From positions 310,001-374,000 of the forward strand of contig NQOF01000002.1 of the NCBI GenBank assembly GCA_002270465.1: a stretch of DNA of 64,000 nucleotides. Reading direction: 5' to 3'. A program made the position numbers and the translations under genes. Of this stretch, positions 1 through 7,843 are shown piece after piece. This DNA comes from Blautia hominis (GTDB taxonomy: Bacteria > Bacillota > Clostridia > Lachnospirales > Lachnospiraceae). Under the pieces are notes generated by a model. The model saw nothing but the letters and a program-made list of their open reading frames with translations. It searched no databases and had not been told where the DNA came from. How positions within the stretch are numbered: position 1 is the first letter of the stretch; each line of letters starts with the position of its first letter.

Positions 1-2
1 TA

Positions 3-692
3 AAGCCTAAAGTATTTTTTCCCTGTATGGCTCTTGGGCTGTCGCCGTTTATTATGCAGTCCACAGAGAGTATCCTGAATATCTGTTTCAACTCCTCTCT
101 GCTGAAATATGGCGGGGATATGGCTGTGGGCGCCATGACTATTTTGTCCAGTGTGATGCAGTTCTCTATGCTGCCGCTTCAGGGGCTGACACAGGGGTCC
201 CAGCCCATCGTCAGTTATAATTTCGGGGCAGGGAACCCGGACCGTGTGAAACGGGCCTTTTTCCTGCTGCTGCGGTCCTGCGTAATCTATGCAGTGGCTA
301 TCTGGGCTGTGGCTATGTTTGCACCGGGTGTGTTCGCGGCTATTTTCACAAGTAATGAGGAGCTTATGCGGACTACCAAATGGGCCATGAAGATTTATAT
401 GGCGGTGTCCTGTATTTTTGGAGTCCAGATTGCCTGCCAGCAGACGTTTATTGCGCTGGGGAAAGCGAAGGAGTCGATTTTTCTGGCCCTGCTTCGGAAG
501 GTGATCCTGTTGATCCCTCTGATCTATATACTGCCGGTATTCTTTGAGGATAAGACCATGGCAGTGTTTTTGGCGGAGCCGGTGGCGGATATGCTGGCAG
601 TGACAACTACGGCTGTGTTGTTTGGGGTACAGTTTAAAAAGGTGATCGCTCAAATGCGGAAGCGGGAGGCAGCGGCGCACGGACAGCGGTAA
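3..692 (+). CDS. MATE family multidrug efflux transporter, C-terminal part (5' end outside window)
   Basis: The frame is open to the left edge, so the start lies outside the window. About 230 C-terminal residues are visible. They carry the second-half MATE signature (GLSPFIMQSTES near the left edge, then QGSQPIVSYNFGAGN) and several hydrophobic segments. MATE proteins are inner-membrane antiporters that expel cationic drugs or metabolites using Na+ or H+. The tail is basic and followed by a strong terminator. Substrate cannot be told from sequence. The family call is secure; the ATG at 27 is internal, not a real start. Confidence 0.9.
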   Translation, partial: KPKVFFPCMALGLSPFIMQSTESILNICFNSSLLKYGGDMAVGAMTILSSVMQFSMLPLQGLTQGSQPIVSYNFGAGNPDRVKRAFFLLLRSCVIYAVAIWAVAMFAPGVFAAIFTSNEELMRTTKWAMKIYMAVSCIFGVQIACQQTFIALGKAKESIFLALLRKVILLIPLIYILPVFFEDKTMAVFLAEPVADMLAVTTTAVLFGVQFKKVIAQMRKREAAAHGQR

Positions 693-716
693 GGAAAGGC
701 CTGGCACACAGTTCAG

Positions 717-775
717 AAAAAACAGACCTCCGGTCAGGGAACCGAATTTATTCCCTGACCGGAGGTCTGTTTTTG
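717..775 (+). terminator. Rho-independent terminator after the first MATE gene
   Basis: A long perfect inverted repeat has arms of about 20 bases (ACAGACCTCCGGTCAGGGA and its complement) around a short A+T-rich loop, and ends in a T-run at 770-774. The left arm begins with an A-run, so it may also work on the minus strand. Confidence 0.9.
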
Positions 776-832
776 TCTGAGCAAGTCTAAGCCTCCCCCG
801 GGATACAGAGGAGATATTAAGAGGAAATAGAA

Positions 833-873
833 TTGACATGCAGAATAGAAGTGCGTATAATGAACAATGTTCA
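833..873 (+). promoter_or_regulatory. Promoter of the TetR gene with overlapping palindrome (putative operator)
   Basis: TTGACA at 833-838 and TATAAT at 856-861 are separated by 17 bases, a consensus sigma-A promoter. The 13-base palindrome TGAACAATGTTCA at 861-873 overlaps the last base of the -10 and the likely transcription start. This is a natural position for autorepression by the TetR regulator at 936; that link is inference. Confidence 0.75.
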
Positions 874-935
874 GTTTGAAAATATAAAAGAGTATCAGCA
901 GAAAGTTTGGTGGAAGGAAAACGGGAGGTTTCAGC

Positions 936-1505
936 GTGAATACAGTAGTGACATCCAGGGAGGAGATTTTGAGGACTGCGGGGGAGATGGTGAAGGAGGG
1001 AAAGAAAGAGCGGATCAGTATGAGGGGGATTGCCGGGGCATGTGGGATCGCGGTGGGTTCCCTTTATAATTATTTTCCTACAAAGAATGATCTAATGATC
1101 GCAGTGGTGGTGGAATTGTGGAAGGAGCTTTTCTGTGTGCCTTTGAGTAAGATAGAGGGGGAGAGCTTTTTGGAGGTCGTGGAGTGTATCGGGAAGCGGA
1201 TTGGGAGATACGGAGGGGGAAGTCGGGGATTTTTAGCGGAGCACGCCTTTGTTGTGGGGGATAAGGAGAAGGGACACCGGGTGATGGAGGAGTATCTGGG
1301 GCATATGAAAAGAGAACTTCTGACCGTATTATTGGGGGATGAGGCTGTGAGGAGAGAAGTGTGGGATGAAGGATTTTCGGCGGAAGATTTTGTAGGGTTT
1401 GTGGTGGACTTTCTGGTGGAGGATCTGATGAGGGGGACGGACGGGTCCGTTTTTTTAAGAGAACTGATCCTGCGTGTGGTTTATGGTAAGAAAGAGAGGA
1501 TTTGA
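936..1505 (+). CDS. TetR/AcrR family transcriptional regulator
   Basis: The product is 189 residues, normal for TetR. The N-terminal helix-turn-helix (about residues 8-52) contains ISMRGIAGACGIAVGSLYNYF, close to the family signature; the rest is the variable ligand-binding and dimer domain. The start is GTG at 936, chosen because GGGAGG lies at 923-928. It is likely a repressor that controls itself and the small membrane protein that follows after one base. The ligand is unknown. Confidence 0.88.
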   Translation: MNTVVTSREEILRTAGEMVKEGKKERISMRGIAGACGIAVGSLYNYFPTKNDLMIAVVVELWKELFCVPLSKIEGESFLEVVECIGKRIGRYGGGSRGFLAEHAFVVGDKEKGHRVMEEYLGHMKRELLTVLLGDEAVRREVWDEGFSAEDFVGFVVDFLVEDLMRGTDGSVFLRELILRVVYGKKERI

Positions 1506-1506
1506 A

Positions 1507-1935
1507 ATGAAAGTGAGAAAGAATTATCTGCTGCTTATAGCAGCGCTTGTCTGGGCTGTGGCCGGAGGAAATATCCTGCGCATTGGTGTGGAGGCATATG
1601 AGACTTACTTCGGATTGCTGAATGTTCTATTGTCAGCCGGGGTTTATCTGGTGTTCCAGATTTTTGTGTTTGGGAAGATGGTGCGTAAGCATACCGTGAG
1701 GATTGTGGGGTATGAGGAGGAGAGACAGTTTTTCCTGAAGTTTTTTGACAAGAAGGCCTTTTGCATTATGGCGTTTATGATGACTTTCGGGATTGGGCTT
1801 CGCGTTTCCGGGTGGTGCCCGGAGGTGTTTATTGCTGTGTTCTACACAGGGCTTGGGGCTTCCCTTTTGACTGCGGGCGGACTGTTTCTGGTAAATTTTG
1901 CGGGAGTGATGAGAAAGAGTATCCAGAGCGCATAG
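1507..1935 (+). CDS. Small integral membrane protein, function unknown
   Basis: The product is about 142 residues from the ATG at 1507, which is preceded by AAGAGAGGA at 1492-1500. It has four likely membrane segments (about residues 6-24, 33-52, 82-100 and 106-130) with a charged central loop. I do not recognise the family. It follows the TetR gene almost directly, so the two are probably co-transcribed and the regulator may respond to something this protein handles. Confidence 0.75.
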   Translation: MKVRKNYLLLIAALVWAVAGGNILRIGVEAYETYFGLLNVLLSAGVYLVFQIFVFGKMVRKHTVRIVGYEEERQFFLKFFDKKAFCIMAFMMTFGIGLRVSGWCPEVFIAVFYTGLGASLLTAGGLFLVNFAGVMRKSIQSA

Positions 1936-1962
1936 GACAGAAAAATAAAATGATGATAATGA

Positions 1963-1991
1963 TTGAAAATTGAATATACTGGTGCTATACT
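1963..1991 (+). promoter_or_regulatory. Promoter upstream of the second MATE gene
   Basis: TTGAAA at 1963-1968 and TATACT at 1986-1991 have a 17-base spacer. Transcription from here gives a leader of about 190 bases before the ATG at 2190. Confidence 0.7.
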
Positions 1992-1997
1992 GCTCTC

Positions 1998-2189
1998 AGG
2001 CGTGTTTCCTGCGTTTACGCTGTACTAGTCAGGATGCAGGAGGCGGGTTGAAACAGGCGGCTTTGTAAAAAAGTGTTTCGGTTTATCCGGGACACTTTTC
2101 CTATGCGCAGGGAGCCGTGCCAGGGATGGAACATCCGTCCGTTTCCTGTCCGACAGCCGGAATTATACATCTTATATGAAAAGGAGACT
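1998..2189 (+). other. Structured 5' leader of the MATE gene (possible attenuator, class unknown)
   Basis: The leader holds a 13-bp hairpin at 2069-2099: AAAAGTGTTTCGG pairs with CCGGGACACTTTT across a TTTAT loop, using two G-T pairs, and ends in TTTTCC. A second short hairpin (GGATG-gaa-CATCC) lies near 2124-2140. I cannot match the leader to a named riboswitch. Confidence 0.35.
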
Positions 2190-3545
2190 ATGGCAGCTAT
2201 GGAAAAAGATATGACGAAGGGAAGTCCGTTTCGGCTGATTCTGGCTTTTACGGTTCCCCTGATCATCGGTAATGTGTTTCAGCAGCTCTATAATATGGTG
2301 GATGCCATTATTGTAGGGCGTACGGTTGGGGTCAATGCGCTGGCGGCAGTGGGGATGTCGGGCAGTATCGTATTTTTGATCCTGGGATTTTTAAATGGAC
2401 TGACAACGGGCTTCACGGTTCTGACGTCCAGAACGTTTGGGGCGGGGAATCTGGATGGGATGAAGAGATCCGTGTACTCCTCCTCTGTACTGGCGGTTGT
2501 GGTCACAGTGATCCTGACGGTCATCAGTGTGACAGGGCTGAAAGGACTGCTGCATCTGATGAATACACCGGAAGAAATATATCAGGATGCTTACCAGTAT
2601 CTGTTTGTTGTGTTTTTGGGGATTTGGACCCAGGTGCTCTATAATCTGCTGGCCAGTTTTCTGAGGGCTCTTGGAAATAGTAAGATACCCCTGTATTTTC
2701 TGATCCTGGCGGCCGTGCTGAATATATTCCTGGACCTGTTCTTTATTCTGGTGCTGCGGATGGGAACAAAAGGCGCGGCAGTGGCGACTGTGATCTCACA
2801 GGGAGTTTCCGGTATTCTGTGTCTTGTGTACATAGTGAAAAAGGTGCCGCTTCTGCACATGAAAAAGGAGCACAGGGTCCTGGAGAAAAACTCCGTCCGT
2901 TTTCAGATCAAGGTGGGAATTCCCATGGGACTTCAGTTCTCTATCACAGCTCTTGGCATCATGATCCTGCAGAGCGCGCTCAATGGTTTCGGAGCCAGGG
3001 CAGTGGCCGGATTCACTGCATCCACTAAGGTGATGCAGCTGATCAATCAGGCCATGATCTCCATTGGTGTTACCATGGCAACCTACTCCTCACAGAATAT
3101 CGGTGCCGGAAGGTTTGACCGGATCAGAAAAGGGGCCAGGGTTTCCACAGGGATGTCTGCTGTGTATGCACTGGTGATAACGGTGGTTCTGCATTTCTGG
3201 GGCAAATATATGGTGCGCATGTTTATTGACAGCGGACAGACAGATGTGCTGCAATACTGCGAGATGTATTTTTCCATCATTGCGCCGTTTATGCTGATCC
3301 TGGGAACCATTTTTATATACAGGAACATTCTTCAGGGAATGGGATTTGGTTTTGTGCCCATGATGGCAGGGGCGGCTGAACTGGCAGCCAGGACAGCGGC
3401 AGCTTTTACGGCCCGCCATTTTGGCTCCTTTGAGGGAATCTGCTGGGCAGACCCTTTGGCCTGGGTGGCGGCGGCAGCGCCTCTCGTGATCACCTATCTG
3501 TGGAGAATGAAGAAATTGGAGAAGGAAGCATATGAAAGAAAATAA
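2190..3545 (+). CDS. MATE family efflux transporter
   Basis: The product is 451 residues from the ATG at 2190, preceded by AAGGAG at 2181-2186. The N-terminus reads TKGSPFRLILAFTVPLIIGNVFQQLYN-like, followed by VDAIIVGRTVG, both typical of the NorM/DinF branch. About 12 membrane segments form two homologous halves. The last 14 bases overlap the next exporter gene, so both are probably translated from one mRNA. Substrate is unknown. The frame stays open upstream of 2190, but that region is better read as untranslated leader. Confidence 0.92.
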   Translation: MAAMEKDMTKGSPFRLILAFTVPLIIGNVFQQLYNMVDAIIVGRTVGVNALAAVGMSGSIVFLILGFLNGLTTGFTVLTSRTFGAGNLDGMKRSVYSSSVLAVVVTVILTVISVTGLKGLLHLMNTPEEIYQDAYQYLFVVFLGIWTQVLYNLLASFLRALGNSKIPLYFLILAAVLNIFLDLFFILVLRMGTKGAAVATVISQGVSGILCLVYIVKKVPLLHMKKEHRVLEKNSVRFQIKVGIPMGLQFSITALGIMILQSALNGFGARAVAGFTASTKVMQLINQAMISIGVTMATYSSQNIGAGRFDRIRKGARVSTGMSAVYALVITVVLHFWGKYMVRMFIDSGQTDVLQYCEMYFSIIAPFMLILGTIFIYRNILQGMGFGFVPMMAGAAELAARTAAAFTARHFGSFEGICWADPLAWVAAAAPLVITYLWRMKKLEKEAYERK

Positions 3546-4431
3546 AAAAACAGCGGGACATATGATGGCTTTGTTCACCGTGGTTGTGTGGGGGACTACA
3601 TTTATTTCCACAAAGGTGCTGCTTGGGGCGTTTACTCCCATTGAAATCCTGCTGTTCCGGTTCCTCATTGGATTTGCGGCGCTCTGCCTGGCAGATCACC
3701 GGAGGCTGAGACCAAAGGATAAGAGACATGAGTTTTTATTTGCCGCCGCGGGTATCAGTGGTGTCACCCTGTATTTTCTGATGGAGAATATTGCGCTGAC
3801 TTATACATATGCCTCCAATGTGGGGGTGATCGTGGCAACAGCACCTTTTTGCACGGCGATTTTGGGATTTATCTTTCTCAGGGATGAGAAACTGAAGGCC
3901 GGATTTTTTGTGGGATTTCTGATCAGTATAGTGGGTATTATCCTGCTCAGCTTTAATGGGCAGAGATCTTTTCATCTGAATCCCAGGGGAGATGTGCTGG
4001 CACTTCTGGCAGCCGTTGTGTGGGCCTGTTATTCCGTGCTTATTAAGAAAATCAGCAGTTATGGGTACCAGACCATACAGATCACCAGGCATGTATTTTT
4101 CTACGGCATTCTCTTTATGCTGCCAGCCTTGTTCTTTATGGATTTTCACTGGCAGTTTTCCAGGTTTAAGGATCCGGTGCTGCTGGCAAATATCCTGTTT
4201 TTGGGACTGTGTGCTTCAGCGCTCTGTTTTGTCACATGGAATCTGGCTGTGAAGATCGTAGGGGCGGTGAAGACGAGTGTATATCTGTATCTGGTCCCGG
4301 TGGTGACCATTGCAGCCTCTGTGCTGATACTACATGAAAAAATATCAGCGGTTTCGGTCCTGGGCACTGTGCTGGTGCTTATGGGACTGGTTCTGTCGGA
4401 CAAAGGAAAGGCAGCAGGGAAAAATAATTAG
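3532..4431 (+). CDS. EamA/DMT superfamily exporter
   Basis: The product is 299 residues with ten predicted membrane helices in two EamA repeats (about residues 8-143 and 150-290). VVWGTTFISTKVLL at the start of repeat 1 and SVLILHEKISAVSVLGTVLVL at the end of repeat 2 are typical of drug/metabolite transporters (RhaT/YdcZ-like). It overlaps the preceding MATE gene by 14 bases, so the pair likely forms an export operon. Substrate is unknown. Confidence 0.9.
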   Translation: MKENKKTAGHMMALFTVVVWGTTFISTKVLLGAFTPIEILLFRFLIGFAALCLADHRRLRPKDKRHEFLFAAAGISGVTLYFLMENIALTYTYASNVGVIVATAPFCTAILGFIFLRDEKLKAGFFVGFLISIVGIILLSFNGQRSFHLNPRGDVLALLAAVVWACYSVLIKKISSYGYQTIQITRHVFFYGILFMLPALFFMDFHWQFSRFKDPVLLANILFLGLCASALCFVTWNLAVKIVGAVKTSVYLYLVPVVTIAASVLILHEKISAVSVLGTVLVLMGLVLSDKGKAAGKNN

Positions 4432-4472
4432 AAAATGTTGCCAAAACAACTTTTTTAATCAGAAAAAACGTG

Positions 4473-4478
4473 TATAAT
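4473..4478 (+). promoter_or_regulatory. Probable -10 element of the molybdenum accessory operon
   Basis: TATAAT lies at 4473-4478 directly after TG. No good -35 is visible (an upstream T-run only). A repeat element and two hairpins lie between this site and the first gene at 4742. Confidence 0.45.
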
Positions 4479-4491
4479 AATAAAAACAAAC

Positions 4492-4625
4492 GTAACGATT
4501 CAATAGGTCTGCACATTCACTGCGCTGACCGTAAGAAAGTGTACCACGGCCAAGCAAAAATCCCATCGCCAAAGGCGATCCTGCATGGATTTTTGCCTGT
4601 AACTGTGAAGGCACTGAACAGTTAC
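4492..4625 (+). repeat. Family 1 MITE-like intergenic repeat, copy A
   Basis: This is a 134-bp element in forward orientation. The ends GTAACGATTCA and TGAACAGTTAC form imperfect terminal inverted repeats. Inside are a GGTCTGC...GCTGACC hairpin, a nested hairpin ATCGCC-AAA-GGCGAT inside AAAAATCC...GGATTTTT, and a terminal 27-bp GTAACTG...CAGTTAC hairpin. Near-identical elements lie at 21880, 27995, 36125, 44403 and 47620. Confidence 0.85.
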
Positions 4626-4633
4626 AAACAAAA

Positions 4634-4709
4634 CAATAGAAGGCAGGTTCCACGAACTTTCTATTGTCATAAAGAAGAACCGTTTTTCGGACAATTCCGG
4701 AGAACGGTT
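4634..4709 (+). other. Two leader hairpins before the molybdopterin-binding gene
   Basis: CAATAGAA (4634-4641) pairs with TTCTATTG (4659-4666), and AACCGTT (4678-4684) with AACGGTT (4703-4709) plus an inner CGG/CCG. They may be regulatory, for example responding to molybdenum cofactor, but I cannot match a known class. Confidence 0.35.
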
Positions 4710-4741
4710 TTACAATATTGGAGAAAACGGGGATAAGCAAA

Positions 4742-5776
4742 ATGAGAGAGATAGAAACAACAAAAGCGGCAGGACATATTCTCTGCCATGATATTACACA
4801 GATCATAAAAGGAGAAAAGAAAGGACCTGTGTTCCGCAAAGGGCATGTGGTGAAGGAGGAGGATATTCCTGTCCTCTTATCGGTGGGCAAGGAGCACCTG
4901 TATGTCTGGGAAAAGACAGAGGGGATCCTTCATGAAAATGAGGGGGCTATGATCCTGCGCGATCTGTGCAGGAATGATCATATGTCTGAGTCTGAGATAA
5001 AAGAAGGAAAAATAGAGCTGAAAGCCCAGATAGACGGGCTGTTTAAAATAGACAGGAAGAAACTGCTTGCTGTCAATTCTCTGGGGGACATGATGATCGC
5101 CTCCCGCCATGGGGATTTTCCGGTAAAAAAAGGCGACAAGCTGGCCGGAATGCGGATCATTCCTCTGGTGATCGAAGAAGAGAAGATGAACCGGGCAAAA
5201 GAAGCTGCCAAAGGGGCACCGATCTTTCAGATCCTGCCCTACAGGGAGAAGAAAGTGGGTATTGTGACTACAGGCAGCGAAATCTCCAAAGGACTGATTC
5301 AGGACACATTCGGCCCGGTCATAGAGGAAAAGCTTGGGGAGTTCCCCACAAAAGTGATGGGACAGGTGTATCCCGGCGACGACAAAGAGAAGATCACAGA
5401 GGAGATACTCACCTTTATTGCCCAGGGCGCAGATATGGTCGTCTGTACAGGGGGAATGAGTGTGGACCCGGATGACCGTACGCCCGGGGCGATCAAGGAC
5501 ACAGGCGCTGAGATCATTTCTTACGGGGCCCCGGTGCTGCCAGGCGCTATGCTTTTGGTGGCCTACTATAAGAAAGACGGGCAGAGTATTCCCATCGTGG
5601 GACTTCCGGGATGTGTCATGTATGCAAAGAGAACGGTATTTGATCTGGTCCTGCCAAGGATCATGGCGGATGACCCCATTAAAAAAGAAGAACTGGCAGC
5701 TCTTGGCGAAGGCGGACTCTGTCTGAACTGCGACGTCTGTACCTTCCCCAACTGCGGTTTTGGAAAAGGAAGATAA
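4742..5776 (+). CDS. Molybdopterin-binding protein of a molybdenum hydroxylase maturation set
   Basis: The product is 344 residues from the ATG at 4742, with a weak GGGGAT 8 bases upstream; a TTG at 4718 is possible. The C-terminal half carries the MoCF/MogA-type fold: KKVGIVTTGSEISKGLI, then CTGGMSVDPDDRTPGAI and the glycine-rich GLPGCVMYAKRT. The tail is cysteine-rich (CLNCDVCTFPNCGFGKG), as in clostridial relatives. It probably binds molybdopterin or its nucleotide form during insertion into an aldehyde/xanthine-type oxidoreductase. The XdhC-like gene starts 3 bases later. The target enzyme is not in this window. Confidence 0.8.
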   Translation: MREIETTKAAGHILCHDITQIIKGEKKGPVFRKGHVVKEEDIPVLLSVGKEHLYVWEKTEGILHENEGAMILRDLCRNDHMSESEIKEGKIELKAQIDGLFKIDRKKLLAVNSLGDMMIASRHGDFPVKKGDKLAGMRIIPLVIEEEKMNRAKEAAKGAPIFQILPYREKKVGIVTTGSEISKGLIQDTFGPVIEEKLGEFPTKVMGQVYPGDDKEKITEEILTFIAQGADMVVCTGGMSVDPDDRTPGAIKDTGAEIISYGAPVLPGAMLLVAYYKKDGQSIPIVGLPGCVMYAKRTVFDLVLPRIMADDPIKKEELAALGEGGLCLNCDVCTFPNCGFGKGR

Positions 5777-5779
5777 TAT

Positions 5780-6721
5780 ATGGCTGACAGGAAGATGTAT
5801 CTGCAGATCGCAGAGCTGTTTGCCCGGAGGGATGAGATTACCATAGAGACCACGCTCTCGGGCGGACAGGCCGGAAGGAAAAAGATCCTGTCCGGGGAGG
5901 AGCGTATGCTGCCTCCGGAGGAACATGTATACAGGGAAACACTTTACGGGAGAAGCCGGGCCGTTATCTGCGGCGGGGGACATGTGTCCCTGGCTCTTGT
6001 AAGATTTCTGAAAATGCTGGATTTCCATGTGACGGTGATCGACCAGAGAGCGGAATTCGCCAACCGGGAGCGGTTTCCCCATGCGGATGAGATCCTGTGC
6101 ATGGATTTTCCGGAAGGTCTGGATAGGGGGAACTTTGGGGAACATGCCTATTACATCATTGTGACCAGAGGGCATAAAGATGACTATAGCTGCCTAAGTG
6201 CCATCCTGAAAATGAAGCGTGATTATGTGGGCATGATCGGCAGCAGGGGAAAGGTTGTCATGTCCTTTGAAAAGCTGCGGCAGGACGGTTTTTCCGAGGA
6301 GGAGATCCGGAAGATCCATGCCCCCATCGGGCTTTCCATCGGTGCGCAGACACCTGCGGAGATTGGCGTGAGTATCTGCGCGGAGATCATTCAGGAGAAG
6401 AACAAATATCCCCGCAAGACCCTGGAGGAGGAAGTGCTCAGGGGGATCAGGGATGAAAATGCTGTGACTATGGTAACCGTTGTGGAAAAATCTGGTTCTT
6501 CCCCCCGGGGAGAAGGCACCAGGATGGTGGTATGCAGGGATGGGAGCATATATGGCACCATCGGAGGCGGCCCCATAGAATTCGCTGCTGTTCGGGAAGC
6601 GCAGAGCTTTTCCGATGCAGGCGGTTTTTCCATCCGGGAGTATGACCTCTCTAATTCCAAAGCAGCCACCCTTGGTATGGTCTGCGGCGGGAAGGTAAAA
6701 GTGTTGTTTGAAAAGCTCTGA
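5780..6721 (+). CDS. XdhC-family molybdenum hydroxylase maturation factor (Rossmann domain first)
   Basis: The product is 313 residues. A Rossmann domain comes first (XdhC_C type: AVICGGGHVSLALVRFL around residues 61-77, then VTRGHKDDYSCL and VGMIGSRGK). The XdhC/CoxI domain follows (MVTVVEKSGSSPRGEGTRMV around 231-250, GTIGGGPIE around 259-267). This is the reverse of the order in classical XdhC. XdhC proteins deliver sulfurated molybdenum cofactor to xanthine dehydrogenase/aldehyde oxidoreductase apoenzymes. Its place between the MPT-binding gene and modABC fits that role. Confidence 0.85.
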   Translation: MADRKMYLQIAELFARRDEITIETTLSGGQAGRKKILSGEERMLPPEEHVYRETLYGRSRAVICGGGHVSLALVRFLKMLDFHVTVIDQRAEFANRERFPHADEILCMDFPEGLDRGNFGEHAYYIIVTRGHKDDYSCLSAILKMKRDYVGMIGSRGKVVMSFEKLRQDGFSEEEIRKIHAPIGLSIGAQTPAEIGVSICAEIIQEKNKYPRKTLEEEVLRGIRDENAVTMVTVVEKSGSSPRGEGTRMVVCRDGSIYGTIGGGPIEFAAVREAQSFSDAGGFSIREYDLSNSKAATLGMVCGGKVKVLFEKL

Positions 6722-6737
6722 TGATTGCCTGCTGCCC

Positions 6738-6781
6738 TGCGTCCGCCGGGCGGGATGTGCACAGGAGATTTGACGGACGCA
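6738..6781 (+). other. Hairpin upstream of modA
   Basis: TGCGTCCG (6738-6745) and CGGACGCA (6774-6781) form a perfect 8-bp stem followed by AAAAC, not a T-run. It lies in the 130-base gap before modA. It may separate XdhC and modA expression; function unknown. Confidence 0.4.
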
Positions 6782-6851
6782 AAAACAGCGGCACGCTTTG
6801 TTTGAGCCGGAGATAACACAGATATTGACAAAAGTCAGGGAGGATCACACC

Positions 6852-7772
6852 ATGAAAAAAAGAACATCAGGTCTTTTGGGCATTTTTTTGGCAGCAGCTA
6901 TGATGACTGCAGGATGCGGCAGTGACAGCAGCCAGGAAGCGGCAAAAGACACGGAGCAGAAAACAGAGGCAAAGGATAATGCTTCTGAGGCAGAGGATAA
7001 GACAGAGGCAGAAGACGATGCGGGCGCGGCAGATGAGAAGACGGATAACGCGGACAAAGGGGACAGTGAGGAGCCGGTCACGATTTTAATGGCAGCAGCA
7101 GCCAGCCTGGAATACTCCATGAAGGATGATCTGATCCCCATGTTCCAGGAGCAGCACCCGAATATCACTGTGGAAGGTACCTACGACAGTTCAGGAAAGC
7201 TGCAGACACAGATTGAATCCGGGATTGACGCGGACTTATTCTTCTCCGCAGCGGAAAAACAGATGACAGCTCTGAAAGACGAGAATCTGATTGATGGAGA
7301 TTCTATCCAAAATCTGCTGGAAAACAAGATCGTTCTTGTAGTTCCTTCAGATAAGAAGGACGATTACACTAAATTTGAGGATGTGGCAAACGCTGAGACT
7401 GTCGCAGTGGGAGACCCGGAGAGCGTACCTGCAGGGCAGTACGCCAAAGAAGCGCTCACAACCCTTGGACTGTGGGACCAGGTATCAGCAAAAGCCAGCC
7501 TGGGGACCAATGTGACGGAGGTGCTCAACTGGGTTGCTGAGGGCAGCGCAGATGCAGGTATTGTGTATGCTACGGATGCGGCAACCAAAAAGGATACTTT
7601 GTCTGTAATTGCGGAAGCGCCTGAGGGAAGCCTTGCACAGAAGGTAATTTATCCGGCAGGTATTGTGACAGGCTCCACCAAGAAGGATGCGGCACAGCTC
7701 TTCCTGGATTTCCTGGCTTCGGACGAGGCCTCGGCAGTATTTGAAGAATATGGATTCACACCAGTGAAATAA
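6852..7772 (+). CDS. modA: Molybdate ABC transporter substrate-binding lipoprotein ModA
   Basis: The product is 306 residues from the ATG at 6852 (AGGGAGGA upstream). A lipoprotein signal ends in MTAGC with Cys22 as the lipidation site. An acidic linker (about residues 23-72, rich in E, D and A) separates the membrane anchor from the binding domain, which shows family motifs: AAASLEYSMKDDLIPMF, YDSSGKLQTQIESGIDADLFFSA and LVVPSD. It captures molybdate or tungstate outside the membrane for ModBC. It opens the transport part of the operon. Confidence 0.92.
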   Translation: MKKRTSGLLGIFLAAAMMTAGCGSDSSQEAAKDTEQKTEAKDNASEAEDKTEAEDDAGAADEKTDNADKGDSEEPVTILMAAAASLEYSMKDDLIPMFQEQHPNITVEGTYDSSGKLQTQIESGIDADLFFSAAEKQMTALKDENLIDGDSIQNLLENKIVLVVPSDKKDDYTKFEDVANAETVAVGDPESVPAGQYAKEALTTLGLWDQVSAKASLGTNVTEVLNWVAEGSADAGIVYATDAATKKDTLSVIAEAPEGSLAQKVIYPAGIVTGSTKKDAAQLFLDFLASDEASAVFEEYGFTPVK

Positions 7773-7843
7773 TACACAGCAAAAAGGCATGGCCGGTCCG
7801 CATAAACCGGCTGTGTCATTTTTCTACAGGGGGATAGGCAGAT

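Noticed and set aside
4877-6175. Long minus-strand open frame opposite the molybdopterin-binding and XdhC genes
   Set aside because: It mirrors two clear conserved genes, has no family motifs and no convincing ribosome binding site; it is an antisense by-product of codon bias.
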